DNA from: CALJUZ01 sp003387805
GTDB taxonomy: Bacteria; Bacillota; Limnochordia; Limnochordales; ZCTH02-B6
DNA: 7,513 nt
Assembly: GCA_937975235.1 (NCBI GenBank)
Contig: CALJUZ010000039.1
Span: 1-7,513 of the forward strand
Reading direction: 5' to 3'
Shown here in pieces: positions 1-5,567 of this stretch (positions are counted from its first letter, which is position 1; each line of letters starts with the position of its first letter). Both the position numbers and the translations under genes were made by a program. A model generated the notes under the pieces. It was not told the origin of the DNA. It ran no database searches and saw nothing but the letters and a program-made list of their open reading frames with translations.

Positions 1-120
1 GGCGGCCCGGCTTATTCCGATCTGGGCAGCGCCCTCATGTTCACGCTGGTGCACCGGAGCTGGCACACCGGCAAAATCATGACCCTGCGGGCGCTGGTCG
101 GCAAACCGATCATGTTCTGA
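1..120 (+). CDS. C-terminal fragment of an unidentified protein
   Basis: An open frame runs from the first base to a TGA at 118-120 and gives 39 residues ending in LVGKPIMF. No start lies inside the window, so this is the tail of a gene that begins to the left. Most third codon positions are G or C, as in the other real genes here, which supports coding. The tail is rich in hydrophobic and basic residues (LVHRSWHTGKIMTLRALVGK). I recognise no family. The gene converges on the diaminopimelate dehydrogenase gene, with 166 bases between the two stop codons. I see no convincing terminator of its own; a GCGGC-CGA-GCCGC hairpin at 173-185 lacks a T-tract. Confidence 0.5.
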   Translation, partial: GGPAYSDLGSALMFTLVHRSWHTGKIMTLRALVGKPIMF

Positions 121-269
121 GCGCGGCCGGTTCCGCGGCATGGGCGGAGTTCGGCGGCGGAGGCGGAATGCAGCGGCCGAGCCGCAGTTCGGCTGTGACG
201 GCAAGGCTCCGCGGCAACGGCAAAGTCCGGTGCCAAGGCAAAGGTCAGCTGCAAAGGCAAACTCCCGTG

Positions 270-300
270 AAAAAACGAACGGCGGCTCACACGAGCCGCC
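270..300 (-). terminator. Rho-independent terminator of the ddh gene
   Basis: The perfect 8-bp inverted repeat GGCGGCTC-ACAC-GAGCCGCC lies at 281-300. Read on the minus strand it is followed by GTTCG and then six T (270-275). The stem overlaps the TGA stop codon of ddh (287-289), so the hairpin forms partly from coding sequence. The 5-nt gap between stem and T-run is slightly long. Confidence 0.75.
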
Positions 301-1186
301 GTATCAGATCTTCCTTGTCGCCCGGCAGCAAGTCCGCCGCGGGGATTTCCAGCATCGTGTACGCGCCGGGCGCGAGGCGCAGCGATGCCCGGGCGGCGGC
401 CACCATCACCTGCGCCGTCAGCGCGGGGTTGTTGATGCGCATGTCGAAGGCGAACCGCTGATTGTGGGTGCGGCCCGAAACGCCTTTGCGCTCGATGCGC
501 ACGCCGTGGCCCACGTCCACCAGGTCGCGCACCGACGGCACCTGCATCACGCGGGTGTCGTCGTTCTTGAAGTACGGGTCGGCCAAAATCCGCTCCCGCA
601 CCGCATCCAGCGACGCGCCGGGCTCCAGCTCTACGTAGACGAGACGGCGGTGCACACCCGTACCCATGGGCACCGTCAGCGACACCGCGTCGGCCACGCC
701 CTCCAGGGCCCGCACCACCGTGGAGTGGCCCATGCTGACGCCGGGCCCGAAATTGGTGTACGTGACGCCCCGGGGCGCCATGGCTTCCAGCAGCGCCCGC
801 ACCACTGAATCCGTCCCGGGATCCCAGCCGGCGGCCACGACGGCGACGCAGCCGCGAGCCTTGGCCGCCCCGTCCAGGCGCCGCCGCAGCGCCACCAGCT
901 CGTCCCCGTGCAAGTCGAAGGAATCGACGGTGTTGACGCCCGCGGCCAGGTACCGCTCGGCGGTTTCGGGCACGGCCCGGGTCGGCACGCACAACAGGGC
1001 CGCGTCGATACGGCCCAGCTCCCTCGGGTCCGTCACGACGGGAATCCGGTCCGGTATGCTCTCGTCCCGCTCCGCCCGGCGCCGCACGACGCCCGCCGGC
1101 TCCAGGTCCGGCGCCTCCAGCAGCGCGTCCAGCGCAAAACGCCCGATGTTTCCGTATCCGACGATGGCCACGCGGCCCTTCGCCAC
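287..1186 (-). CDS. ddh: meso-diaminopimelate dehydrogenase
   Basis: The product is an NADPH-dependent oxidoreductase that reductively aminates tetrahydrodipicolinate to meso-diaminopimelate in one step. This is a short-cut of the lysine/peptidoglycan pathway, and the same pathway supplies dipicolinate to spores. The 299-residue protein starts with a Rossmann motif (VAIVGYGNIGR, GxGxxG at residues 10-15). It carries LLCVPTRAVPE, VDSFDLHGDE, AAGWDPGTDS, YTNFGPGVSMGHS, VGHGVRIERKGVSG and MRINNPALTAQVM, all of which match the Symbiobacterium-type enzyme as I remember it; the length agrees too. The frame stays open to an ATG at 1240, but GTG at 1184-1186 is preferred. It sits 8 nt behind an AAGGAGGG ribosome site and directly precedes the Rossmann strand, whereas the extra 18 residues are only Arg/Ala-rich. 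It appears to be transcribed alone and ends in its own terminator. The divergent tRNA promoter lies just upstream. Confidence 0.95.
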   Translation of the reverse strand: MAKGRVAIVGYGNIGRFALDALLEAPDLEPAGVVRRRAERDESIPDRIPVVTDPRELGRIDAALLCVPTRAVPETAERYLAAGVNTVDSFDLHGDELVALRRRLDGAAKARGCVAVVAAGWDPGTDSVVRALLEAMAPRGVTYTNFGPGVSMGHSTVVRALEGVADAVSLTVPMGTGVHRRLVYVELEPGASLDAVRERILADPYFKNDDTRVMQVPSVRDLVDVGHGVRIERKGVSGRTHNQRFAFDMRINNPALTAQVMVAAARASLRLAPGAYTMLEIPAADLLPGDKEDLIRRLV

Positions 1187-1194
1187 CGCTGCCG

Positions 1195-1202
1195 CCCTCC
1201 TT
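1195..1202 (-). promoter_or_regulatory. Ribosome binding site that fixes the ddh start
   Basis: On the minus strand AAGGAGGG lies 8 nt before the GTG at 1184-1186. It decides for this GTG over the in-frame ATG at 1238-1240, which lies upstream of this site. Confidence 0.8.
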
Positions 1203-1240
1203 CGCACGCTTCCCCGGCGCCGCGGGTCCCGACTCCGCAT

Positions 1241-1269
1241 TTGACCGCAGCCCCGGCGTGCGATATATT
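1241..1269 (+). promoter_or_regulatory. Vegetative promoter of tRNA-Arg
   Basis: The -35 element TTGACC (1241-1246) and the -10 element TATATT (1264-1269) are separated by 17 bp, close to the sigma-A consensus. Transcription should start near 1276, about 5 nt before the mature tRNA 5' end. The ATATAT core is symmetric, so a weak minus-strand use towards ddh is possible, but I see no good -35 for it. Confidence 0.8.
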
Positions 1270-1280
1270 TGACTTGGCAC

Positions 1281-1355
1281 GGCCCCGTAGCTCAGGGGAT
1301 AGAGCGTCGGTCTCCTAAACCGAGAGCGCAGGTTCGAGTCCTGCCGGGGCCACCA
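1281..1355 (+). tRNA. tRNA-Arg (anticodon CCT)
   Basis: A complete cloverleaf can be folded. The acceptor GGCCCCG pairs with CGGGGCC, the D-arm is GCTC/GAGC, the anticodon stem is TCGGT/ACCGA with loop CTCCTAA, the variable loop is GAGC, and the T-arm is GCAGG-TTCGAGT-CCTGC. The discriminator is A and the CCA end is encoded. The anticodon CCT (CCU) reads AGG arginine codons. It is a single-gene unit with its own promoter and terminator. The 3' half is not repeated elsewhere in the window, so there is no sign of an integrated element. Confidence 0.97.
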
Positions 1356-1357
1356 CG

Positions 1358-1383
1358 AACCCCTTTGCCAAGGGGTTTTCTTC
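1358..1383 (+). terminator. Rho-independent terminator of tRNA-Arg
   Basis: The perfect 8-bp stem AACCCCTT-TGCC-AAGGGGTT (1358-1377) runs into TTTTCTTC. It begins 2 nt after the tRNA CCA end and so ends the single-tRNA transcript. Confidence 0.85.
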
Positions 1384-1522
1384 ATCTCGGCCTCTTCACT
1401 ATGCAACACGCCCGGTCCCGGTGTCAAACACCTAGAGCCTCCCGAGCCGAAGCCTCACGAGGGCGCGCGCCCGTGACAAACGCGCACAGCCTTCCTGACC
1501 GAAGCCCCGCGTGCCGGCAGCG

Positions 1523-1553
1523 AAAAAGGGCGAGTGCGTCCGCCCTCGCCCTT
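1523..1553 (-). terminator. Rho-independent terminator of the OmpH-like gene
   Basis: On the minus strand a perfect 9-bp stem AAGGGCGAG/CTCGCCCTT (1526-1534 with 1545-1553) with a 10-nt loop is followed by a run of T. The A-run at 1523-1527 on the plus strand supplies it. It lies about 90 nt past the stop of the OmpH-like gene. Confidence 0.8.
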
Positions 1554-1643
1554 CCTGTCCTTGATGTCCTTCGTCGGCGCAAGGCCGCCGGCCCCGGCGC
1601 TCCGCGGGAACCCTGCCGCGTGCCGCCTCCGCCGCGCCCGTCT

Positions 1644-2177
1644 TTAGTTCTCGGCGTCCTGCGCCGCCTCGTACAGCTCGTCGTACCGCTGGATCACGGC
1701 CAGGGTCAAATCGACGGCGTCCCGGTAATAGTGGGCCTGGCTGGCGTCGATGACGATGTCCAGGCCGCGCTCCTCGGCGATCATTTGCAGGATGACGCCG
1801 ATGTCGGACAAGATCTGGTCCCGCAGCGTCTGCAGCAAAAAGTCCAGCTCCGCTTCAAAGCGCGCCACCGTCTCGTTGTACTCGGCCGCCGCGGCTTCCA
1901 GCTCGGCCAGGCGCCGGTCCCGCTCCTCGTCGCTCAGCGTGGCGTCGGTGAGCGACGCCTCCAGTTCCTGCAAGCGCTGTTCCATGGCCTGAACCTGTTC
2001 CCGGCGCTCGGCCAGCGCGGCCTGCAGAATGGCGTTGCCTTCCTGGCCCGCCTTCGACTCGTCCAGCACGTACGCGAGGTCGATGACGCCGATCCGGCTT
2101 TGCGCCGAGCCCACGGCGCCCAGCGCCAAAACCAAAGCCAAACCGAACAGCGTCGCGACGACGATCCGTCTCTTCAA
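1644..2177 (-). CDS. OmpH/Skp-like secreted coiled-coil chaperone
   Basis: The 177-residue protein has a clear Sec signal peptide (residues 1-25, positive MKRR then a hydrophobic core, likely cleavage GSA|QS). The mature part starts with RIGVIDLAYVLDES, the typical first strand of the OmpH/Skp family. A long charged helix pair follows (about 45-125, e.g. EQRLQELEASL, ERDRRLAELEAA). The end (RGLDIVIDASQAHYYRDAVDLTLAVIQRY) returns to the small beta body seen in OmpH proteins. Skp chaperones hold unfolded outer-membrane or secreted proteins in the periplasm. In a spore-forming Bacillota this suggests either a two-membrane envelope or a chaperone in the wall space; the sequence cannot decide. The start is TTG (2175-2177), 8 nt behind GGGAGG. 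It forms its own transcription unit, bounded by terminators on both sides. Confidence 0.85.
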   Translation of the reverse strand: MKRRIVVATLFGLALVLALGAVGSAQSRIGVIDLAYVLDESKAGQEGNAILQAALAERREQVQAMEQRLQELEASLTDATLSDEERDRRLAELEAAAAEYNETVARFEAELDFLLQTLRDQILSDIGVILQMIAEERGLDIVIDASQAHYYRDAVDLTLAVIQRYDELYEAAQDAEN

Positions 2178-2282
2178 CCCGTCCGCCTCCCGCTTGCGCG
2201 TGCAAAGATGTTCCCGCGGCGTGCCGCGGCACTCTTTATCGGTTCACCATCGCCTCGGACTCCCCTGCTTTTTGTTGCTTTA

Positions 2283-2320
2283 TGGAAGAAAATGCAAGAA
2301 GCGCCTCCCGAAGGAGGCGC
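2283..2320 (-). terminator. Terminator of SASP gene 1
   Basis: On the minus strand the 8-bp stem GCGCCTCC/GGAGGCGC (2301-2320) closes on a TTCG tetraloop, a very stable RNA loop. It is followed by TTCTTGCATTTTCTTCC, a broken but U-rich tail. The hairpin starts about 26 nt past the SASP 1 stop and insulates the OmpH-like gene downstream. Confidence 0.75.
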
Positions 2321-2346
2321 TGCCGTCGTACGCTTGCGTCGGCGGG

Positions 2347-2670
2347 TTACTGCGCCGGCGGCACCGGCACGTTGAACGGATTCGGCGTACCGCCGGTGGT
2401 GAACTGCTGCTGCTGAGGCTGCTGCAGACCCTGCCGGAAACCGGCCTGCACCTGCTGGGCGGTCTGCTGAATGAGAGCCTGCTCCGCGGCTGCGATCATG
2501 CGGCGGACCATGTTGCCGCCCACGGCGCCGTTGACGCGGGCCGGCACGTCACCCAGGTAACCTTGATAATTCTGAATGCCCAGCTCCGACGCCACTTCCT
2601 GCTTCAGCTGCTCCAGCGCCTGCTGCGCGTTGGGCACCAGAACGGTGTTGCGCTTCTGGCCTGCGGCCAT
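2347..2670 (-). CDS. Alpha/beta-type small acid-soluble spore protein (SASP 1)
   Basis: Alpha/beta SASPs coat the DNA of dormant spores, shield it from UV and heat, and are degraded at germination by the Gpr protease. The 107-residue product has both family signatures. One is QALEQLKQEVASELG (residues 17-31), with the Gpr cleavage point expected at E25-V26. The other is DVPARVNGAVGGNMVRRMIAAAE (41-63). Usual family members have about 60-75 residues; this one adds a Gln-rich tail (68-90) and a C-terminal NPFNVPVPPAQ. The ATG follows a strong GAGGAGGTGA ribosome site, consistent with very high translation. It is a paralogue of the gene at 5029-5430. Expression by the forespore factor sigma-G would be expected from the family. 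Confidence 0.95.
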   Translation of the reverse strand: MAAGQKRNTVLVPNAQQALEQLKQEVASELGIQNYQGYLGDVPARVNGAVGGNMVRRMIAAAEQALIQQTAQQVQAGFRQGLQQPQQQQFTTGGTPNPFNVPVPPAQ

Positions 2671-2692
2671 GTCGTGTCACCTCCTCGTTGCG

Positions 2693-2699
2693 TATTGTG
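2693..2699 (-). promoter_or_regulatory. Possible sigma-G type -10 element of SASP 1
   Basis: On the minus strand CACAATA lies 22 nt before the ATG and matches 6 of 7 positions of the Bacillus sigma-G -10 consensus CATNHTA. The second SASP gene has the near-identical CACATTA at a similar distance. The -35 region here (GTCTC) is poor, so the call rests mainly on the shared -10. Confidence 0.3.
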
Positions 2700-2961
2700 C
2701 GCCGCCGCGCCGGCCGCGAGACTCTGTGAATGCTGGGAGGTTTGGCAAACCCGCTGCCGGCCGGACCGAGATTGGCCGCCGCGCCCCTTGGCCCGCACCA
2801 CGCCCCGTCGCGCCTGTCCGCGCGTCTTTTCGCGGGCCGAGGCCCATAGAGCTAGCATGCGGGACGACTGTCCCGATGGCGATTTAGGACGAGCGCCGCT
2901 TACGATACTGCATAGTTTTGTGAAAGAATGTATGCAAAATATAGGAAAGGTGGCGAGAGCG

Positions 2962-3168
2962 ATGTCATGCCGAGTCTGTGGCAGGCCGCTGAGCCGGGCT
3001 GCAAAAAACGGCATCCAGCTGTGCCGCATGTGCGACGACCGCGTGATGGAGCGCGCAGAAAAATTGCTGCTCCGGCGCCGCACCGCCGCCGAACCGGACT
3101 GGGAGCGACAGCTCGCGTTGGCGCGGGACCATCGCCGGTCCCCCGTGCTCGACTTCTTCTTCTGGTGA
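2962..3168 (+). CDS. Small two-CxxC (zinc-ribbon-like) protein
   Basis: A 68-residue basic protein is encoded upstream of the histidine phosphatase. Its N-terminus has two CxxC pairs, CRVCGRPL (Cys3, Cys6) and LCRMCDD, spaced like a treble-clef or zinc-ribbon site. A charged helix follows (VMERAEKLLLRRR), then an acidic/basic linker and the aromatic end DFFFW. The ATG at 2962 is chosen because AAAGGTGG lies 8 nt upstream; an in-frame ATG at 2932 has no good ribosome site. The stop overlaps the ribosome site of the phosphatase, 11 nt before its start, so the two genes are very likely cotranscribed. The AT-rich stretch 2900-2945 probably holds the promoter, but I cannot settle on one. I do not recognise the family. 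Confidence 0.7.
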   Translation: MSCRVCGRPLSRAAKNGIQLCRMCDDRVMERAEKLLLRRRTAAEPDWERQLALARDHRRSPVLDFFFW

Positions 3169-3179
3169 GGAGGACCGGC

Positions 3180-3917
3180 GTGCGCCTGCTGCTGGTCCGC
3201 CACGGCGAAACCGACTGGAACGCCGAACGGCGCATCCAAGGCGTCACGGACGTTCCGCTCAACGACACGGGCCGGCGGCAGGCGCTCCGCCTCCGCCGCC
3301 GCCTGGCCGGCCTGGCCATCGACGCCGTCTATACCAGCGACCTCTGCCGCAGCCTGGAAACGGCGCGCATCGTCGTCGGTTCCCATCCGTTCCCGGCACG
3401 CCCCGGTGCAGCCCGCTCCCGGGACCGGGCCGTCCGGGCCGCGGAAAACGGCCCGACGCCCGCGGAAGACGGCCTAACGCCCGCGGAAGACGGCCCAACG
3501 CCCGCGGCCAGGCCGCCCGTACCGCTTCGGTCCACGGCCGCGCTGCGGGAAATCCGCTTCGGCCGCTGGGAAGGTTTCACCTGGGCCGAGCTGGAAGCCG
3601 CCGGCCACGGGCCGTGGCTGGCCGCCTGGCTCAGCGGCCAGCCGTGCGCCGCGCCCGGCGGCGGCGAAACCCGGGAGGAAGCCGACGCCCGCATGGACCA
3701 CTTTTTGTCCAGCATGTTCCCCCGCCACGCCGACGACACTGTTCTTGTGGTAAGCCACGGCGGCGCGCTGCGCCTGCTCATCGCCCGGCTGCTGGGCGAA
3801 CCCGTGCGCGGCTGGGGCCGCGTCCGCCTGGCCAACGCCGCGCTGACGGAGGTCGTCATCCACGCCGGCGGCCCGGTCCGCTTTACCCGCATCAACGACG
3901 TGTCCCATCTGCAGTGA
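3180..3917 (+). CDS. Histidine phosphatase (phosphoglycerate-mutase-like)
   Basis: The 245-residue protein belongs to the histidine phosphatase superfamily, which uses a phospho-histidine intermediate to dephosphorylate small molecules. LLLVRHGETDWN carries the nucleophile His8 with Arg7. SDLCRSLETA (53-62), LREIRFGRWEG (acid Glu124) and VVSHGGALRLL (His193) complete the active site. The order and motifs fit the GpmB/CobC/PhoE group; the substrate cannot be read from sequence. Between residues about 66 and 120 there is an unusual insert with three 7-residue repeats AE(N/D)G(P/L)TP. The start is GTG at 3180, 6 nt after GAGGAGG. It follows the small CxxC gene with 11 nt between and probably forms an operon with it. 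Confidence 0.9.
   Translation: MRLLLVRHGETDWNAERRIQGVTDVPLNDTGRRQALRLRRRLAGLAIDAVYTSDLCRSLETARIVVGSHPFPARPGAARSRDRAVRAAENGPTPAEDGLTPAEDGPTPAARPPVPLRSTAALREIRFGRWEGFTWAELEAAGHGPWLAAWLSGQPCAAPGGGETREEADARMDHFLSSMFPRHADDTVLVVSHGGALRLLIARLLGEPVRGWGRVRLANAALTEVVIHAGGPVRFTRINDVSHLQ
3441..3503 (+). repeat. Three tandem 21-bp in-frame repeats
   Basis: Units 3441-3461, 3462-3482 and 3483-3503 are nearly identical (unit 1 versus 2 and 2 versus 3 differ at one to three bases). Each encodes seven residues (AEDGPTP and variants) inside the histidine phosphatase. Because 21 is divisible by three, gain or loss of a unit keeps the frame. Confidence 0.95.
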
Positions 3918-3957
3918 CCCGCCCGCCCCGGCAGCGGCGCCCGGCGATGAGCCGCGC

Positions 3958-3982
3958 CGCCGGGGAGGCCGGCGCCCTCTTT
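3958..3982 (+). terminator. Possible weak terminator after the phosphatase gene
   Basis: The hairpin CGCCGG-GGAGG-CCGGCG (3958-3974) is followed by CCCTCTTT. The T-tract is short and interrupted. It lies between the phosphatase stop and the pdaB promoter, where a terminator would be useful. Confidence 0.3.
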
Positions 3983-3984
3983 GC

Positions 3985-4012
3985 CATATTGTTTCCCGCG
4001 CCGTCATACGGT
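3985..4012 (+). promoter_or_regulatory. Sigma-E-like sporulation promoter of pdaB
   Basis: CATATT at 3985-3990 contains the ATATT core of the Bacillus sigma-E -35 element. After a 14-bp spacer CATACGGT (4005-4012) matches 6 of 8 bases of the sigma-E -10 consensus CATACAHT. The order and spacing are those of B. subtilis sigma-E promoters, and pdaB is a sigma-E gene in that species. Transcription would start near 4019, only 8 nt before the first possible GTG start. Confidence 0.55.
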
Positions 4013-4026
4013 GAAACAAGACGTTC

Positions 4027-4842
4027 GTGGCAATGCGGGGGCGATCCGCCTTGTACTTTCTCAGCGGGCGCACGGTCGCGCTGGGTCTCGCGGCGCTGTT
4101 GCTCGCGGCGTTCGCCGGCGGCTGGCTGACCGGACTCTTCACGCCCCGGCACGCGCCTGTCGCGCTGCAGCTGCCGGTGGCCCGCGGCCTCGACATGCCC
4201 ATGTTCTACGTGCGCACCGAACGGCCGCAGGTGGCGCTCACCTTCGACATCAGCTGGGGCACGTCCACCGTCGGCCCGGTGCTGGACATTTTGCGGGAAA
4301 AGAACGTCAAAGCCACGTTTTTCCTCAGCGGTTTCTGGGCCAAGCGCCACGCGGACATCGCCCGGCGCATCGTGGCCGACGGGCACGAGATCGCCAGCCA
4401 CGGCGACGCGCACGTCAATCTCAGCCGCTACGGCGCCGACGACATCGCCAAGAACATCATGACCGCCCACCGGGACCTGGAGGAAGCCACCGGCCGCACG
4501 CCGCGCTTTTTCCGCCCGCCCAACGGCGACTACGACGACCTGGTGGTGGCCACCGCCCGCGAGCTGGGCTACGAGACGGTCATTTGGTCGCTGGACACGA
4601 TTGACTGGAAAAACCCGGGGCCCGACTTCATGATCCAGCGCGTGCGGGAAAACGTGTTCCGGGGCGACATCATATTGATGCACGCCAGCGACTCGTCGAA
4701 GCAGATTCACCTGGCGCTGCCCCACATCATCGACAACCTGCGCCGGGACGGATTCGAGCCGGTGACGCTGGCCGAACTGCTGGCCGGCGGCACGCCCGGG
4801 CGCAACGACCCGCGGGGACGGCCGCGCGGCGAAGGGCGCTGA
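4027..4842 (+). CDS. pdaB: PdaB-type sporulation polysaccharide deacetylase
   Basis: The product belongs to the NodB-fold polysaccharide deacetylases. It matches the sporulation protein PdaB, needed in B. subtilis to keep the spore cortex stable late in sporulation. An N-terminal membrane anchor (about residues 17-38) precedes the domain. Catalytic motifs are ALTFDISWG (Asp74), SHGDAH (His125, His129), RPPNGDY (163-169), DTIDW (192-194) and GDIILMHASDSSKQ (His219). The usual second Asp of the TFDD motif is Ile, as in PdaB proteins I recall, so metal binding may be altered. The start is uncertain. GTG 4027 and ATG 4033 have no good ribosome site, while TTG 4051 sits 9 nt behind GGGGG and fits the sigma-E-like promoter better. 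The 3' end of the gene is duplicated, stop codon included. Confidence 0.9.
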   Translation: MAMRGRSALYFLSGRTVALGLAALLLAAFAGGWLTGLFTPRHAPVALQLPVARGLDMPMFYVRTERPQVALTFDISWGTSTVGPVLDILREKNVKATFFLSGFWAKRHADIARRIVADGHEIASHGDAHVNLSRYGADDIAKNIMTAHRDLEEATGRTPRFFRPPNGDYDDLVVATARELGYETVIWSLDTIDWKNPGPDFMIQRVRENVFRGDIILMHASDSSKQIHLALPHIIDNLRRDGFEPVTLAELLAGGTPGRNDPRGRPRGEGR

Positions 4843-4905
4843 CGTGCGGGCCGCGGGCGGCGGACCCGCGGCGAAGGGCGCTGACGTGCGGGCCGCGGGC
4901 GGCGG
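4825..4905 (+). repeat. 39-bp direct repeat over the pdaB stop codon
   Basis: Positions 4825-4863 recur without a mismatch at 4867-4905, with a period of 42 bp. The unit carries the last five codons of pdaB, the TGA and the start of the intergenic region. The period is a multiple of three, so the second copy keeps the frame and ends in the same GEGR-stop. Confidence 0.95.
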
Positions 4906-4980
4906 CTGCGGCTGCGCCGCGCCCGGGGCGGCGCCGCGCCCACGGCTCCCTGGTCTGCGCTGGCGCGGTGCAAAGTCCCA

Positions 4981-5010
4981 GCGTAACAGGGCCGCGAACA
5001 CCTCACATTA
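4981..5010 (+). promoter_or_regulatory. Possible sigma-G type promoter of SASP 2
   Basis: GCGTA (4981-4985; 4 of 5 to GHATR) and CACATTA (5004-5010; 6 of 7 to CATNHTA) are 18 bp apart. The -10 nearly equals the CACAATA before SASP 1. The start of transcription would fall just before the ribosome site, giving a very short leader, so this stays tentative. Confidence 0.35.
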
Positions 5011-5028
5011 AACGCAGGAGGTGAGACG

Positions 5029-5430
5029 ATGGCTCTCGGCCAGAAACGGAACACGGCCCTGGTGCCGCAGGCGGCCCAGGCGCTGGAGCAGCTGAAAAAC
5101 GAGCTGGCCAGCGAAATCAGCAACGGTCCGGACCCGCAGGCGCAGACGCTGCAGAGCTGGTATCAGACCGGGTACGGCGGCGACGTGCCGTCCCGCGTGT
5201 GGGGTTCGGTGGGCGGCAACATGGTGCGGCGCATGATCGCGGCCGCGCAGCAGTCCATGATCCAGCAGGCCACGCAGCAGACGCAGGCGGCGTTTCGCCA
5301 GGCGCTGGGTCAGCCGCTCGGTTCGCAGGGGTACCCGCAGCAGAGCCACACGCAGGGTTACACCCAGCAAACCCAGTCGACGCAATTCTCCACCAATCCG
5401 TTCCAGGTGCAGATTCCGCCGGCCAACTGA
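5029..5430 (+). CDS. Alpha/beta-type small acid-soluble spore protein (SASP 2, long form)
   Basis: This 133-residue paralogue of SASP 1 shares GQKRNT-LVP and QALEQLKNELASE (residues 17-29; Gpr cleavage expected at E25-L26). It also shares GDVPSRVWGSVGGNMVRRMIAAA (51-73). Three things are odd. The linker between the two conserved segments is about 10 residues longer and carries a Trp (SNGPDPQAQTLQSWYQTGYG). The conserved Asn of the RxNGxVGG motif is Trp58. The tail (78-133) is long and Gln/Tyr/Ser/Thr-rich (GYPQQ, GYTQQ) and ends NPFQVQIPPAN like SASP 1. AGGAGGTGA lies 4 nt before the ATG. The gene ends in a strong terminator. A spore DNA-coating role is likely; the extra tail may serve another contact. 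Confidence 0.93.
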   Translation: MALGQKRNTALVPQAAQALEQLKNELASEISNGPDPQAQTLQSWYQTGYGGDVPSRVWGSVGGNMVRRMIAAAQQSMIQQATQQTQAAFRQALGQPLGSQGYPQQSHTQGYTQQTQSTQFSTNPFQVQIPPAN

Positions 5431-5459
5431 CGGCCGGTCCGGAGCCAGCGCAATGACGG

Positions 5460-5484
5460 CGGGCGGCCTTGGGCCGCCCGTTTT
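5460..5484 (+). terminator. Rho-independent terminator of SASP 2
   Basis: A perfect 9-bp stem CGGGCGGCC/GGCCGCCCG (5460-5468 with 5472-5480) with the 3-nt loop TTG is followed by TTTT. It lies 29 nt past the SASP 2 stop. Confidence 0.85.
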
Positions 5485-5567
5485 CGCGCCCGCCGCCGGG
5501 CGCTGCGCGCGTCTTGCCACCATGGCCCTCCCTTGGCGATATGCGGCACGTTGACCATCAATTACCA

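Noticed and set aside
200..260. Five GGCAA motifs within 60 bases
   Set aside because: Spacing is irregular and there is no conserved spacer; it is too short to call a repeat array or CRISPR.
1281..1355. tRNA-Arg as an integration site of a mobile element
   Set aside because: No second copy of the tRNA 3' end, no integrase and no foreign gene content appears in the window.
12..1427. A 471-codon minus-strand frame over ddh and the tRNA
   Set aside because: It runs through the tRNA gene and overlaps the clearly conserved ddh frame; composition is Arg/Gly/Ala-rich without motifs.
2860..2875. CGGGAC-GACT-GTCCCG hairpin
   Set aside because: Only 6 bp, no T-run and no gene ends nearby; likely chance in this GC content.
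2029..2961. Long plus-strand upstream extension of the small CxxC gene
   Set aside because: It is antisense to the OmpH-like and SASP 1 genes and lacks motifs; the real start is the ATG at 2962 with its ribosome site.
2604..3386. A 260-codon minus-strand frame over SASP 1 and the phosphatase
   Set aside because: It overlaps three supported genes and has no recognisable domain.
4900..4960. GC-rich hairpins after pdaB as a terminator
   Set aside because: Several short stems are possible but none has a T-tract or a clear best fold.
3892..5001. A 369-codon minus-strand frame opposite pdaB
   Set aside because: pdaB has a full catalytic motif set on the other strand; this frame is its shadow.
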